A stretch of 64,000 nucleotides of DNA from Cyclaneusma minus (GCA_037179335.1 JAKZHN010000001.1:62001-126000); one strand, 5' to 3'. Shown: positions 23,988-35,955, counted from the stretch's first letter. Program-made: numbers and translations. Notes: a model not told the origin generated them from the letters alone.

Positions 23988-25036
23988 ATGATCGTCACAC
24001 CTCTTGCCCGCCGGCCGACTTTCCAATGCCTCTCCTACGCCATCTCTCGATCCGGCCCTCCTCTCCATCCTCGCCCGTGTCTGCATACCAAGCCTTTCCA
24101 TAACCCCGCGCGAGCTTTCTCTAGCTCGATACCAAATCTCAACAGCTCTACGAAGCGGGAAGAATCCAAAGTTATAGCCCAGAAGGGACAAGAAGCAAAA
24201 GCGAATCCCAAATGGCTGGCCGAGATCAAGCAGCGCATAGGCAAATGCATCATATTCGGCATGAACGCCTCGCAATGCTCCCGCGCCGGCGACATCCTCT
24301 CTGTCATCGCTCGCGACTGGCGTGAGCTGGTCGCAGGCAGCGAAGGCTTTTTGACGAGCCGGGAGCGCGCGGGACTGCAGGGCCATGCGGTGGTTTGGGG
24401 TGAGATGGATAGTATGGGACACGTGAATAATGTGACTTATGTGCGCTATGCTGAGAGCGCGCGCATCAACTGGGCGGCGAATATTGCGAGGTTTGTGGAT
24501 CCGGGGCATGGGAGGGAGTGGAGTGAGTTGTGGACGCCGAGGGGGGAGGGCTTGATTTTGAGGAGTATTAGGACGGATTATAAATTTGTGGGTGTTTACG
24601 TCCTGTTTCTTGTGCTTTCTTTAATAATTTCTGTTCTGCTGTACGAATACTAGTAGGATTGGAAGCTGACAGGTGTGGATGTGAATAGCCTATGAAGTGG
24701 CCGGATAGGATCTCTGTCTATCATAAACTACGAGAACCGCCGTCTCATGAGACGGATTCTTTTATACTAGATGCGGTGATTCTCTCTGATAAGCATCAGA
24801 GGCCGGCGGCGAGATGTGTTGAGGATATTGTGGTATATGATTACAAGAAGGGAAAGAAGGCACCTCTGAGACCGTTCATGGCCGATGTCTTCATGGACAC
24901 ATTCAAGCTTCAGGAAGAGGCGAAAGAGAGGAACAGTAGGAGGATTGCAGAGTTGCTGGATAGTGTGACGGCGCTGGAGAAGGAGACTTGGGGTAGAGCA
25001 GACGCAAAGGAGGATTTTGGCTCTGCTAAGGCATAA
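23988..25036 (+). CDS. Mitochondrial hotdog-fold thioesterase-like protein
   Basis: Exons 23988-24587 and 24689-25036; 315 aa. The intron is 101 bp (TTT|GTGGGT to AATAG|CCT). Residues 1-50 are rich in Arg, Ser and hydrophobics and lack acids, typical of a mitochondrial presequence. A 4HBT-like hotdog core follows: the segment GEMDSMGHVNNVTYVRYAE (about 138-157) carries the usual His-Asn-Asn around the active-site helix. After the intron comes a second strand set and a C-terminal coiled helix. Fungal members are annotated as thioesterase/thiol ester dehydrase-isomerase proteins; some relatives are mitoribosomal. Likely acts on acyl-CoA or acyl-ACP in the mitochondrial matrix, which fits its divergent LYR partner, but substrate is inference. 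Confidence 0.87.
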
Positions 25037-25883
25037 TACCGAATATACCACAGACCGAAACAGATGGACGATTTAGAAGAATTGGACGAAGAACAAGTCT
25101 TGGAGAAGACAAGTAAAGATTGCCAGCAGTCAATCACAGCAACGGAGAAGTCGCCGGCAAGAAAAGGGGTCTGCTGAAGTTTTTAGGCGGTGATATAAAG
25201 CAGTGCCGCCCCCTTTTTATTCCCGCTGCCCCCAGATCAGCACCTACACTTGGCAACTCAAAACTCAGCAGCATTCAGACCGGGCAGGTTAAGTTTTCCA
25301 TTGACCCGATCGTGTACAGGTATGTAACATTTCCTTTGTTTCCAGTCTCTGCTCAAAATACATTGATATCCACAATTCTACATACCCCGCGTACGTCACA
25401 TGTGCCCCTCAGTATTCGTGCATGCCTGGTTGGTTGAAGACCTTGATCCGACTCCCAACTTCAACAACTATCGTGGGAAAGATTCAGTCAGACACCCACC
25501 AATAACTCCTCTTCACAACATTGCTGTTGGGGTTGACTGAGCTGAGAAAGTGAGTATCAGAGAAACAACTACTTGGCTTGGTCTCAATAGCTTGCAAATT
25601 GCAATGCTCGCAATCGCTTAGCTTGCTTCAATTTCCTGAACTGATTTGAACCGATCTCATCCTAATTGCTTCCAATTCGTCCAAGCTTCCATAATAATCC
25701 AAGTCATCTCTGATTACGTGGCATGTTTCTGATGCAGTACAGACCTTCTCGAATCTCGGAAAGATCGACAGTCTGCCACTCGATAGGGTAGTGGCGCGTG
25801 TTTGATTGTGCTGTCCCATAACAGCAAACACCTACCACTCTCAACTTCGACAACAATCTTCAAGTTCAAAGGTCAATTCGAAA
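25037..25883. other. Intergenic, promoter of lipase-like gene
   Basis: 847 bp without a credible gene. Around 25660-25725 there is an AT-rich stretch (CCTAATTGCTTCCAATT, then GATTACGTGG) loosely resembling the dispersed CAGTAATT-type motif seen at 45.6, 46.1 and 56.2 kb. The right part is the promoter and 5' UTR of the next gene. Confidence 0.5.
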
Positions 25884-28119
25884 ATGACAGATTCCAAATG
25901 GTCTAAAGAGGCCGAGGCCGCATGGGTAGCAGAGAATCAGAACCGCTCGCAGTACAGACCAGCTCTGCCTCCCCGCGCCTCAACAGCTGCATCAAAACCT
26001 GCTCCAGCAGCCGCTTCGAACGAGCCACCTCCTCCACCATATAGCGAGAAGTACAGTGCCAGCCATGCCGGCGAGGAAAACGCGCTAGCTTCAGAACAAT
26101 GGCGTTCGAACGACCCGAGATCGTCCTCCACGCATTCGCTATTGCCGCCGTCTGAGGAAGTGCGCGATGGTCGGAGAACCTTGCTCGCTGTTTTCATACA
26201 TGGGTTTATGGGAAACGAGACTAGCTTTCAGAGCTTTCCTGCCCATTTGCACAATCTCCTGAGCATTAGTTTGAAGGAGACGCATGTGGTTCATACGAAG
26301 ATCTATCCGAGGTATAAATCGAGAAAGGCTATTGAATTCGCCAGGGACGATTTCAGCAGATGGTGAGAACATTTCAGCTAATCCCGCTATTGGAAGAAGA
26401 TCATCTGACATATCTCATTTTTATAGGCTGAAACCTCATGAAAGTCCAACCACAGATGTGGTGTTGTTGGGACACAGTCTTGGGGGTATTCTAGCTGCTG
26501 AAGTTGTTCTGATGCAACCGACTTCGCCTGCTAGCGGAGATGCTTTCAGACATCGCATTCTCGGAAGTATCAGTTTCGATACCCCTTTTCTGGGTATGCA
26601 TCCCGGTGTTATATCCAGTGGACTTGGTAGTATCTTCAATCCTGCCCCAGACCCACCGGGATCCAAGCCACAGGGCGCTGCAGAAGGCAGTACAAGTACA
26701 GCATCTCTCCAAACTATGAATAATGCTTCATCTGTCTCTACATATCCAGGCGTCAACGACAGCTCTACTACCCTGGACCACACCGCTACACCCCCTCCTG
26801 AAACCGACGCGAACTTCAACCAGCCATTTCCAAATGACGTTCGAATTCCCGAGCGGAAAGGGTGGAGCAACATTTTGCATTTCGTGACCAAGCACTCCGA
26901 TGGTCTAACGGCGGCTACAAAACAGTACGTCATGTCGCATCTGGAATTCGGTGGATGCATGGCGGACTATCCAGGATTGAAAGCCCGATATACGAAGATT
27001 CGAGCTTTGGAAGACGTCGACGACCTTACTCAGCCGCTTGGGCTAGGCTACCATGCACCCAAGAGACGAGTCAGGTTCATCAACTACTATACTGCCAGCA
27101 CGGGCAGACCCAAGAAGCCGAAAGTTCAGAAGGAGACTAAGCCCGTGGAAGAAGAAGAGGAGCTTCATGAGGTTGAGATGCAGAATATGAGTCTGGAGGA
27201 GCAGGGAGCAGAATCTCAAGGTGAAGCTGAAAAGAAAAAGAACATTGCGATCGAGAATTCCGCTGACGAAGCTGGGACATCCAAAACACCAGCCGAAAAG
27301 GCAGCCTCCTCAGCCCTAGAATCCGAGATCTCCCAGCTTGGCGATAATTCAGGGGTCACGCTGAGCGAAGACCAAGAGCCCCAACCCATGCGTCACATCG
27401 AATCCATGCCCATCGTTTCCGACGACGAAGACGCCTCTGACCCCGCATTGCCAGAACCTGCAGAAGCGCCATCTTCTGCCGAACTCGGGCGCTCTGAATC
27501 CTCCGAAGATGTCAAATTTCCTCCACTGCCGCCGGTTCCCGAGGAACCTGCAGCTCTGAATCTGGATATGTATCAAGACAAGGATGCGAAGAAGATTGCA
27601 GAAAAAGACCATAAGAGGGCGATGAAGGCTTATCAGCAGGCTTTGAAGGCACGAGAAAGCGCTATCAAAGATCGACAGAAAATGATTGAGAAGCGCGAGA
27701 AGGCGAAGCGCAAGGAGAGTGAGAAGGCTGCTAAGGAGGCGGCGAAAGCGGCTGAGAAGGAGAGAGTCAGGAGGGAACAGGAGGAGTTTAAGAAGCAGCA
27801 GACTATTAACAAAAGTTCCGATGAAGGGGCGGATGCGAAGAATGCGAAGGACGATAGGGGCGAAGTCGAGGATAAGGAAGCAACCGAAAAGCCCGAGAAG
27901 CCAAAAAAGGATAGGAAGTTTTGCATGTTGCCGCCGGGTGATAGGTGCTGGGTGAGGGTGTATATGGAGGGTGTGGATGAGGTGGGTGCGCATTGTGGGT
28001 TGTTCTTTCCGGGGAAGCAGTATGAGAGCTTGGTGGGGGATGTGGGTGCGAGGATTGAGCAGTGGGTTGGGGATGATGCTACGAGGAGGGCGGTATTGGA
28101 GGCTCAAGCTCGCGCGTAA
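25884..28119 (+). CDS. DUF676/lipase-like alpha/beta-hydrolase with coiled-coil tail
   Basis: Exons 25884-26362 and 26427-28119; 723 aa. The 64-bp intron is in frame (TG|GTGAGA ... TATAG|G, giving Trp). The N-terminal ~95 residues are Pro/Ser-rich. The hydrolase core starts at LLAVFIHGFMGNETSF (oxyanion region) and has the nucleophile elbow LLGHSLGG shortly after the splice junction. SFDTPFLGMHPGV follows. This fits the DUF676 serine-hydrolase group, which includes yeast Rog1-type putative lipases. The centre is acidic and disordered. A highly charged Lys/Glu/Ala helix (genome about 27580-27800) should form a coiled coil. A conserved block KFCMLPPGDRCWVRVYMEG...CGLFF closes the protein. The charged region is a typical fungal extension. 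Substrate unknown. Confidence 0.85.
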
Positions 28120-28529
28120 GTGGCGATGCTGATGAGAGCAAGTATGGGCTCAGTGACTGCGGTACTCGAGAATCAGAGATCTAGTTCTAGGTCACTATGG
28201 CGCTGACGAGCATGCGAGTCTGCTGCATGCCAATACCTTGTCTCCGTACATGGTAAAAATGACAAAAACTGATCACAAAAACCAAGGCATAGGATGAAGG
28301 ATGGAAGCAATGCGATCATTTAGTCTTTGATATGATCTACTTCAGTCAACCGATGACTGCTATGGTACATGTATTTTGAACTGGGCCAGTGCCTCGCTGT
28401 TTCTCTGCCTAACCTGCCTTCCTCATAACTGCGGTGTTTCCATCGTCGAACTTGATACGCCTCCCGAATTGGCCCGAAAGACATCAAGCAATAACAACGT
28501 GGGGGGCGAACTAGGCAGCGAATGCCAAG
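28120..28529. other. Convergent spacer
   Basis: Carries the 3' UTRs of the lipase-like gene (+) and the membrane-protein gene (-). Nothing else recognised. Confidence 0.55.
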
Positions 28530-29490
28530 CTAGAACACCAGTGTCTTAACCCAGAACATGTACCACAGGCCTTGCAGAACTCCAGGGAGGGTGTTGATGA
28601 GGAAGCCAGGGACAGTTGGCAACTTTGACCAGTCAACGCGTTCGTCGATCACCGAGAAGATCTCATCATTCTCGCGTACACTGGCGAAGCCTTGGCCCAG
28701 TGCAAGTTGGCGCTTGTCGGTGCATCGCTCATACTTCAGGTTCAAGTCTCGGTAATCTTCCCAAGTCTTGACGGCTGCGAGGTCGGCTGCTGGAATCAAG
28801 TAGTACGCATCATTGTGACCGATGGGTTCGATAGACAAACCCTCTGCGAGGGAGCTCTCCGTGTCGAGGGTGATCTTGTAGTGGCCTGGGAACGAAACAG
28901 TGGGGCGAATCTGGTAGGCTGTGTCCTCATCTGGGATGGAAAATTCGCAAAGCAGTGCCTTCTTCTTTTCCTGGTCGATGAGCATGAGGGTTCCATCGCC
29001 GGACCAAGAGAAGATCCTGTGTTGCATATCTTGGAGACCCAGGTCGGGGATCTGGCGAAACGAGATCTCTCCGGTAAGATGGCTCCTGATCTGGACTTCG
29101 TTGCTCACCAGGTGCAGGATCTCATAGCCTGCGTATTTTCGGTATGCGACTGTGAGAGCTCGTGTGAGGAGTAGCTTGCCGACGTCGCCAATATACAGCA
29201 CTACCAAGATGAAGCAGAACAGGAAGCCTATGTATGCGAAGTTGCCGAGGACACCTGTGAAAAAGAACCTGTTAGCATCAGTTACCATGGGAATTCGTGT
29301 CGCAACCTACCTTGTGGCTCGGCAGGGTCCAAGCCAGCAATGCGCGCACAGAGGGTGTTCAGAAAACCGCCAGCACCTGCTGCTGGTGGCGGCGACGCAA
29401 GCCATATCATCATTGTCTTGTTCAGCAAACAATCAGCATGGTTCTCTGCACACGGATGGCCGGTCGAGATCTTACCTCTTGCAAGTCCAT
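28530..29490 (-). CDS. Conserved-looking membrane protein, function unknown
   Basis: Model (minus): 29490-29476, 29416-29311, 29254-28530; 281 aa. The first coding exon is only 15 nt (MDLQE). The second encodes 35 residues ending LDPAEPQ. The third contains one strong transmembrane helix (GNFAYIGFLFCFILVVLY, about residues 44-61) and a ~210-residue soluble part with beta-rich character and WEDYRDLN. All junctions have GT-AG borders with near-consensus donors (GTAAGA, GTAGGT), and the phases fit. I do not recognise the family. The hydrophobic C-terminal segment (FLINTLPGVLQGLWYMFWVKTLVF) could be a second membrane helix, giving a hairpin with the soluble domain in between. Probably an organelle-membrane protein, by architecture only. 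Confidence 0.72.
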
Positions 29491-31021
29491 CTCAGTCGGA
29501 ACGTCAAACGGTCGCTGATCGGGCTGCTGATCCGGCTGGTTGAGACGGAGGCGAAGATCAGCTGCTCACAACAAGAGCTGCGGCGTAGGAGCAGATCGGA
29601 GAGGCGGTCAGATTGCGACCGAGGTAGAGACAAGCTGCTCAAAACGTGAGCCTGTGCGAGCAGAAGACGACCGAAGAAGGACGTCTGGTAGCAGGCGAGG
29701 TGAAGACCCGCTGCTGAGAAATGTGGGCTGCGGACGCAGAAGACGGAGGAATCAGAGCGCGTCAAGTTCAAGCGCGTCAGGTTCAAGCGCAAACATTCAT
29801 CTCTGCCGACCGCTAAGGCTGACAGACAGTGCCTCGAAACCGATCAGGCTGAAGCTTCTAACCACAGATGTTAAGCTTCCTCTCTGTCTAGTCCTGGCAC
29901 CCCTGTTTGATATGTACCGAACATACCTCCAACATTCGATTTCTATAGGGCCTTCTGTGGAGCTATTCGCCATGCAGGGCTAAGCCCCTTTCAGCTCTTT
30001 GTATCAGAGTTTGACACATAGACATCTAGCAAGCTAGCTTCTCCTGGAGCGTATACGCTCCCCCTTCAATAGTTAGACTTCCCAATTTAAGCACTTTCGT
30101 CCCTACTCAACACCTTCCGGTAAAGCAAACTGAACCTTTGCACTCGTCTTATTACTTCTGGATCCCTACTCCTAGAGGGGAGCCTGCTAGATAATCACTC
30201 CTATGTCGACCTCTCGATATAGCCAGCATGTCTTACAGCAATGACTATAGAGCCACGAATATCAGACTCCGACACTCACACCCTCTTCTCCTCTCACACT
30301 CTATTCACCCCTCATACTATTTTCTTCTCATCTCACACCCTCTTCACCAAGTGTTGGGGTCAAACGGCTCGACTTGCTGCTCCCAGAAGTTCAGGATACA
30401 AGTGCTAACAATGTGTTCGAAAACTTGGACAAGCCCCCATGTGTATCAGTATAAGACAGTGATCAACTCGCAGATCTGACCTAGCGATCGCGGCATCACT
30501 ATGATGCATGAAGGACAGCAGCAGCCTACTTTTCACGCTACTGGAACACATGGCGGCATCTGATCTGTCCAGTGTCGTTGACAACCTTGGCATCTTACAG
30601 CTGGATCACTTGAACTTGTAGTCCGTAGGTGACTACCAGTATAATCACGGTAACTTAGCACAGTCTCAAGACACTGCCACGCCCCGTCGCCCCAAGAGCT
30701 CTTCTGAAATATAGCTCTTTCCAATCACTTCCATCCATGTGTTCATCCATTCACAATAAGAATTCAGTAAGACGAGCGACATTCAAGCAAAGTGTCATGA
30801 AATTTCGAGGCTGCCATCAGAAACGCCTTAGTGAAGCCACAAGCAGGTCTGGGGTATCATGCCGCAAAACGCCTAGTACGCAAGAAGCAAAGCACCGTCG
30901 TAGATAGGAGAAACAGGACAGGAGGTCGCTGGAACAGACCGCACACACCAGGATTGCGGCAGACCACAGTTTCTGGTGCGTTGGGTACGAAGCCAGGGGA
31001 ATAGACTGTCGTAGTGACCTT
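29491..31021. other. Intergenic with short direct repeats
   Basis: 1.5 kb upstream of the preceding gene and downstream of the next. Includes a two-copy 15-bp direct repeat at 29757-29786 (GCGCGTCAAGTTCAA and GCGCGTCAGGTTCAA). It also has a pyrimidine-rich CTCTTCACC-type stretch at about 30270-30350. No credible gene on either strand. Confidence 0.5.
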
Positions 31022-32546
31022 CTAGTCACTCTTCTCCTCTGCCGACTTCTCCTTTGCCGACTTTCCCTTGGCCGACTTCCCCTTGGCTGGCTTCCCCTTG
31101 GCCGGCTTCTCCTTGGCCGGCTCTTCATTTCCAGGCTCTCCATTTCCCGGCTCCCCCTTTTCCGGCTCGCCCACTTCCGTCTGCTCCTTCAGATCAACAA
31201 CAACCTCGATTGCCTTATCAATCATCAACGAATGTTCTCTGATGTCCTTCATCGCCCTGTCCCAGTCTTCGTTGTGATGCACTTCAGTCAAACCCGTGGA
31301 AGTGAGAATCTTGACAGCGGCAACGTCGAGTCCTTGGTAGCAGATGTACGAATCGACATGGACTGCGATGGTAGCTAGCGGCGATGCAGCTTGTTGTGGA
31401 ATGTAGATGATTCTCGGTGGAGCAAAAGGCTCCTCGCCACGGAGGATGCTGACATAGAAGACATCAGTGACCGGATTGGGAGGTTCCACGCCGGCCAAAG
31501 TGACGCTACCTGGGGACGACTGATCGTCACCCTCAGGTGAAGTAGACATTTTGTTGTACTTGCGCTTCTTCTTGTTCGTGGGCTCCTTTGACCGGTTATG
31601 AAACGCATAGAGGCGCTGCTTCTCGTTCTTTACGAGACGCTGCATGAGCGGGACCAGACGGTTGATAATCCTACAGAGGGTCAGTCGAGATTAGTTGAGC
31701 TTGAGAATGGGCAACATACTCCAGCGTGTTGTCAGGGTAGGTCAAGGTTCTGCCGTCAACACCGACGACATCCTTGCCCCAACATCTCTCGCCCCATCCT
31801 TCGTCATTGAGAAACTCGTCCAGCTCGAGTTCGATGTTCTTGCTGTTGGTCTCCTTCTCGGCCATGGTCGCCGTCTTGGTTGGTGTCAGGCATTGCCGGC
31901 GCTCAGGATAGAGCGGATCAAGAACCCACTTCTTGGCAGCCAGTTCAAAATGTGCGAAAAGCTCAGCGGTTACTTCAAGGGCTGTGTAGGCTTCGAACTT
32001 AGAGGCGCCGGCTACCTTCTTGCGAGAGACTTTGGCGACAGCTTGCTTGCCAGCCTCAGTGGCATCATGAGGTTTGCTGGCAGGTTGGGCACTAGGACTC
32101 GGAGATCTTGACGGACTGAAAAATATGGCCGTCTTTGCGTGCTTTTCGGCGGCGTTGCTCTCGGCGACAGCAGTGGCGACCCCGTGAGACTCGCTGGTAG
32201 CCCGGGCACCAGAAGAAAGAGACCTCGCCTGTTGTTGACCGTTGGCTTGAGACTCGATGGGCAGTCGCCTAGGCAGAACTGGGAATTGGTAGTTGGCAAG
32301 GGCATCCAAGGCGGCGATGCTGGCTGGGCGTGGGCGAGACGGTTGGTTGGTTTGATAGTTGTAGCTGCTGTTGCTGTCGCTGTCGCTGCTGTCCTCACTA
32401 TCCTCGTACATGTAATCGGCCCAGACTTCTCCTGGCCAGCCTGCAGGGTCAGACGCACTGGGATCAGCGAAATTCACAGAAGCAGTACTGGAGACAAAGG
32501 ATACGGAGGCACTGCGCGCAGCTCTTCGCGGGCCGGGCGACGACAT
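31022..32546 (-). CDS. Unrecognised fungal protein with pentapeptide-repeat tail
   Basis: Model (minus): 32546-31720 and 31670-31022; 491 aa. The 49-bp intron (GTATGT to TGTAG) is in frame. The N-terminus is Ser/Pro-rich and disordered with an acidic DSEDSSDSDS run. A moderately conserved-looking block contains FEAYTALEVTAELFAHFELAAKKW and FLNDEGWGERCWGKD. After the splice, a basic KKKRKY nuclear-localisation-like stretch precedes a second folded part (VFYVSILRGEEPF ... VDSYICYQGLD). The tail is nine consecutive pentapeptides of the EKGEP/AKGKS type, grading from acidic to basic. I do not recognise a family; the acidic patch and basic NLS-like motif would fit a nuclear protein. Start set at the ATG of MSSPGPRR; nine further in-frame codons lie upstream. 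Divergent from the LMBR1-like gene (329 bp apart). Confidence 0.7.
31028..31162 (-). repeat. 15-bp coding minisatellite, nine units
   Basis: Nine in-frame 15-nt units encode pentapeptides that change gradually from E-rich (EKGEP, GNGEP, GNEEP) to K-rich (AKEKP, AKGKP, AKGKS) and end AEEKS. Copy number may vary among strains, because neighbouring units differ by only one or two bases. Confidence 0.85.
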
Positions 32547-32875
32547 GGCCACGACATGCTTGAGACAGTACAATCAATGAGCTTCAGTGTTTGGGAAAGA
32601 CTTACGGAACGACATTGCGGCGAAGTTGAGCCCGGGTTGAGCCTGATGCTAGCTGCTTGGCATGCAGGGTGCAACTTCCAAGTCTTGTGCGACCGAAGAT
32701 TGACTCCAGTCTGGTCCGCCAAGCCAGGCTAAACTAGTGCGCGCCCGGATCACCCCCTGCCCGTGCTCACTTAGTCAATGGAGGCATCCACCGCAGGACG
32801 GACATGGACCGACATGAGCGCATCCGCGATCGTGGACCTTTCATGGCCGAAGCTATTCTCGAATGACCGCTCAGA
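32547..32875. promoter_or_regulatory. Bidirectional promoter region
   Basis: A 329-bp interval separates the divergent start codons at 32546 (-) and 32876 (+). No defined elements recognised. A short first exon for the minus gene (ATGTCGTTCC before GTAAGT near 32610) was considered, but its phase does not fit. Confidence 0.45.
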
Positions 32876-35013
32876 ATGCGCACCACGACAGCCGGCTCCT
32901 CAGCCGTGGGCTCTGAGGCATTTGCGCTCCTGGCCCTTCTTGCCATTTCCCTTGCGACGCTGTTGATTCTCCGTCACTACCTCCCCCTAAGGACGACTCC
33001 GGCTTATCTCCTTGTACCAATATTCTTCGCCCTCGGTCTACCCGCCAGCATTGTGCTTCTGGTTCCCATAGACCTAGCCTCGTCACGGGGCATCTCTCTT
33101 CCCGATCATGTGCTGTGGGTTTCCTGGAGGATAATCTACTGGCTTACTTTCGCCCTCAGCTGGTACGCTGCCCTCTCGCCTTGTCAGATGTCGCAAACTA
33201 TGTCAATATTTCTGACTGGCGCAGGTTCATCCTTCCAATTCTAGCCGAATACTCAGACGCCGGATACCGAGAGCCAAAGGCACGTTTAATTTACTCCCTC
33301 CGAGAAAATGCGAAATACATCGGCCTCATGTTCGGGTCCGGAATCGTTGCCATAGTCTACATGTTCTTCTCGTCGGGGATGACGGCAGGAAACCTCAAGG
33401 CTACAATTATGGCTCTGGCATACTGCTGGGCTTTAATACTCGCCATCTACTTGATGGGACACGGACTGGTAGCTATTCCCAGAGGTCTCTTCCGAGACTC
33501 GAGTATTAGCGGACGACTGCGGCGACTCCAGACTGCTGCCCCCAAAGTACACGAGAACATGGAAGAAGCGATTCAAACTCTGGAGGACATTGAAGCCCAA
33601 GTCATGGAACTCAGCCATCGAAAGACGGGCACGGCAAGGCTGTTTTCAGACTGGATCGACGAACTTGCAGAGTCTACAAGCCAACCCGAATCCCGGCCAG
33701 GAACCTTGTCACGGCGAGTTTCTGCTCCTCGTGTGGCGCTACCCAACGTCATCACTGAGAACTACATGGCTGTTCTGACACGGAAGCTGGATCAAGCGAG
33801 GCATAAGCGTGTACGTTATATCGACGAGTGGGACCGTCTCGTACAAAGTGCTGCGGATACTCAAGCTATACTCGACTCAGCAGCCTCCAAGCAGCTTGAG
33901 ATAGGAAAGAGTTCTCCGCATGCTTCAGTGCTCGAACGCTTCACACTCTTTACACCATACACACGCTATGTGTACTATTGGCATGTCGTACCGTGTGTCA
34001 GAATCTTTTTCGGCGGTTTCTTTGCGCTGGCTTCAGTCTGTATCATCTGGTCCGAGATCATCAAAACCCTCAAATCCGACCTGTCGGTCGTCAGTCTCAC
34101 TGTTGTTCATTTCCCCAACAGTGACCGTGGACAGATTGGATTCGGGGGCCAGCTGATCGCTGCTTGTTGGATTGTCTACATGTGCGTAGCAGCTCTGGCA
34201 TCCCTGACAGAAGTGAAAGTGTGGCGAGGTCGAGCACTCGTCCGACGCAACACAGCCTACGAATCGGCCTTCTGGTATGCTATGCAAGTGGCTAAGCTAT
34301 CAGTGCCACTAACATACAACTTTATGACTTTCATTTCTCCCAAAATCCACGAAAAGACCGTTTTCTATCAATTCCTAGGCAGCCTCATCAGCTTCACGCC
34401 TCTCGGTTCCTGGTTTGACGTCTTGTTTCCCATGTTTATACTGGTTCCTGTCTGTGCCACGCTCTTTAACCTTTACGGAAAGGTCAAGAAGCTTGTAGGC
34501 TTTGGGGACTTTGTTGATGACGATGACGATGAGGAGAATGCGATTGGATATGGGACTGGTAATTGGAGAGAGGGTCGGGATCTTATTGAGCGCGAACTCA
34601 CAGGTCACTCTTCTTTGGGCCGCCTGAGAGAAGGAGCTGTTGAGCGTTCGCATCCTGCTGTCCCCAGCAATCCGCATAACCGCGCTATACCCGCGCAGTC
34701 TATCCCCAGCACACGTCCAGTGCCAAGAGAAGTAGGCAATACGGCGGCGAGACCTGGTCTTGATCCTCAGCAGCGACGCGAAGCCGACGATGAGCTTCCT
34801 GAAGAAGGAGGTATCTTTGGATCGTTCGGTCACAGGTTCAAGAATACATTTGATACGACGCAGAAGCCGAAGTGGATGCAAAATGTCGGAGAGAACTTCA
34901 AGAAGCCGAAATGGATGGGGGGGAGTGGTGATGGCAGTGGACGGGCACGGAGCGGCAGTGATCTCACACGCTGGTTTGCTGGCAGGAATGAGGATGGAAG
35001 GGTCAGACTGTAA
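32876..35013 (+). CDS. LMBR1-domain multipass membrane protein (LMBRD2-like)
   Basis: Exons 32876-33162 and 33225-35013; 691 aa. The 62-bp intron (TG|GTACGC to CGCAG|G) restores a Trp. At least eight hydrophobic helices are readable, in two groups: FALLALLAISLATLLIL, LLVPIFFALGLPASIVLL and VLWVSWRIIYWLTFALSW, then after the junction FILPILAEYSDAGY, YIGLMFGSGIVAIVYMFF and MALAYCWALILAIYLMGHG. A long cytoplasmic loop with a coiled segment (VHENMEEAIQTLEDIEAQV) follows, then a second group beginning VVPCVRIFFGGFFALASVCII. Order and length match LMBR1-family proteins such as LMBRD2, which in animals modulates GPCR signalling. The C-terminus is disordered with two PKWM-containing repeats (QKPKWMQNVGENF and KKPKWMGG). 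The role in fungi is not established. Confidence 0.92.
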
Positions 35014-35955
35014 GATGTAGCAGTATACTGGATACCCGATGGATTTGGAGCACAGCGTTGGGCGTTGGTCATGGGTATTTTTTGTGTTAGATGGGGGAAT
35101 GACAGGCTATAGAACTGTAGAGTACTTGTGCTAGTACGTTTTGCATGACGGCTGTGAAACTTGGGCTCACATTTTCCCACATGGTAAGCCTCCATCCCAG
35201 GGCCAGACCTGCTTGCAGCTTTCCTCATCTGACCAAGCTTTTCCTCCCCTCTATGTTCCACCAGCACTTCACGTCACCAAAAACCGGTTTTCCTAGTGGT
35301 TCATCGACGTGCAACAAAACACGCCTCGGCCGTCCAAATCGAGCAAAGATCACTGAATGGTCGGAGATCTATTATCGTGTCCCTGATGAGTGATGCATTC
35401 GAATATAGAGTTGTGCCTGGGTGGATGCAGGGTGGTGACGAAGGCGCATTTGACAAGAATTGGTAGCGGCTAGCGGCTTACGCGGGGTTAGAATGGGAAT
35501 TTGGAAATGCCATCATGGCGATGCAGGCGATCTCCCGCCCCGGGGGCGGAGAATTCTGGTCTACGTCAACACTTTCCAGGCACAAAAGCTCATATACCTA
35601 CAGCTCAAGTATGAACAATGAATCTTTCAGAACAACGCAACACGAATACGACGAAAGATGCTAGGAATCGTACCAGGAAAGATCGAGCACGTCAGGATTA
35701 GCGGAAGTCTTTTATCCATTACCTATGTTTCCGACACTCGACAGGAACAAACGGCGAGTTTGAAAGGGTAAGCGGCTGGCAGTCATGACGTTGTCGAGTA
35801 ACTTCAATGGTGGGGACCAATAACGTCAATTGTCTAAGACTCCTTTATAGAGCTCACTAAATTCCCGAGCTCCGAGTCTCAAAGAACTTCAGAAAACGAC
35901 TCTTGCACCGCTTAAAAGCTCCATACACTTGCTCTGAACACCTCTAAGCTCCCAC
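35014..35955. other. Intergenic with GC-rich palindrome
   Basis: 942 bp between the LMBR1-like gene and the NTF2-like gene. A perfect 15-bp dyad, CCGCCCC-G-GGGGCGG, sits at 35535-35549, about 410 bp upstream of the next start codon. No gene recognised. Confidence 0.55.

Noticed and set aside
27349..28107. 252-codon minus-strand frame
   Set aside because: Leu-rich antisense of the charged coiled-coil region of the lipase-like gene.
32547..32625. Extra 5' exon (ATGTCGTTCC, donor GTAAGT) for the 491-aa gene
   Set aside because: The only nearby acceptor gives the wrong phase for the downstream frame.
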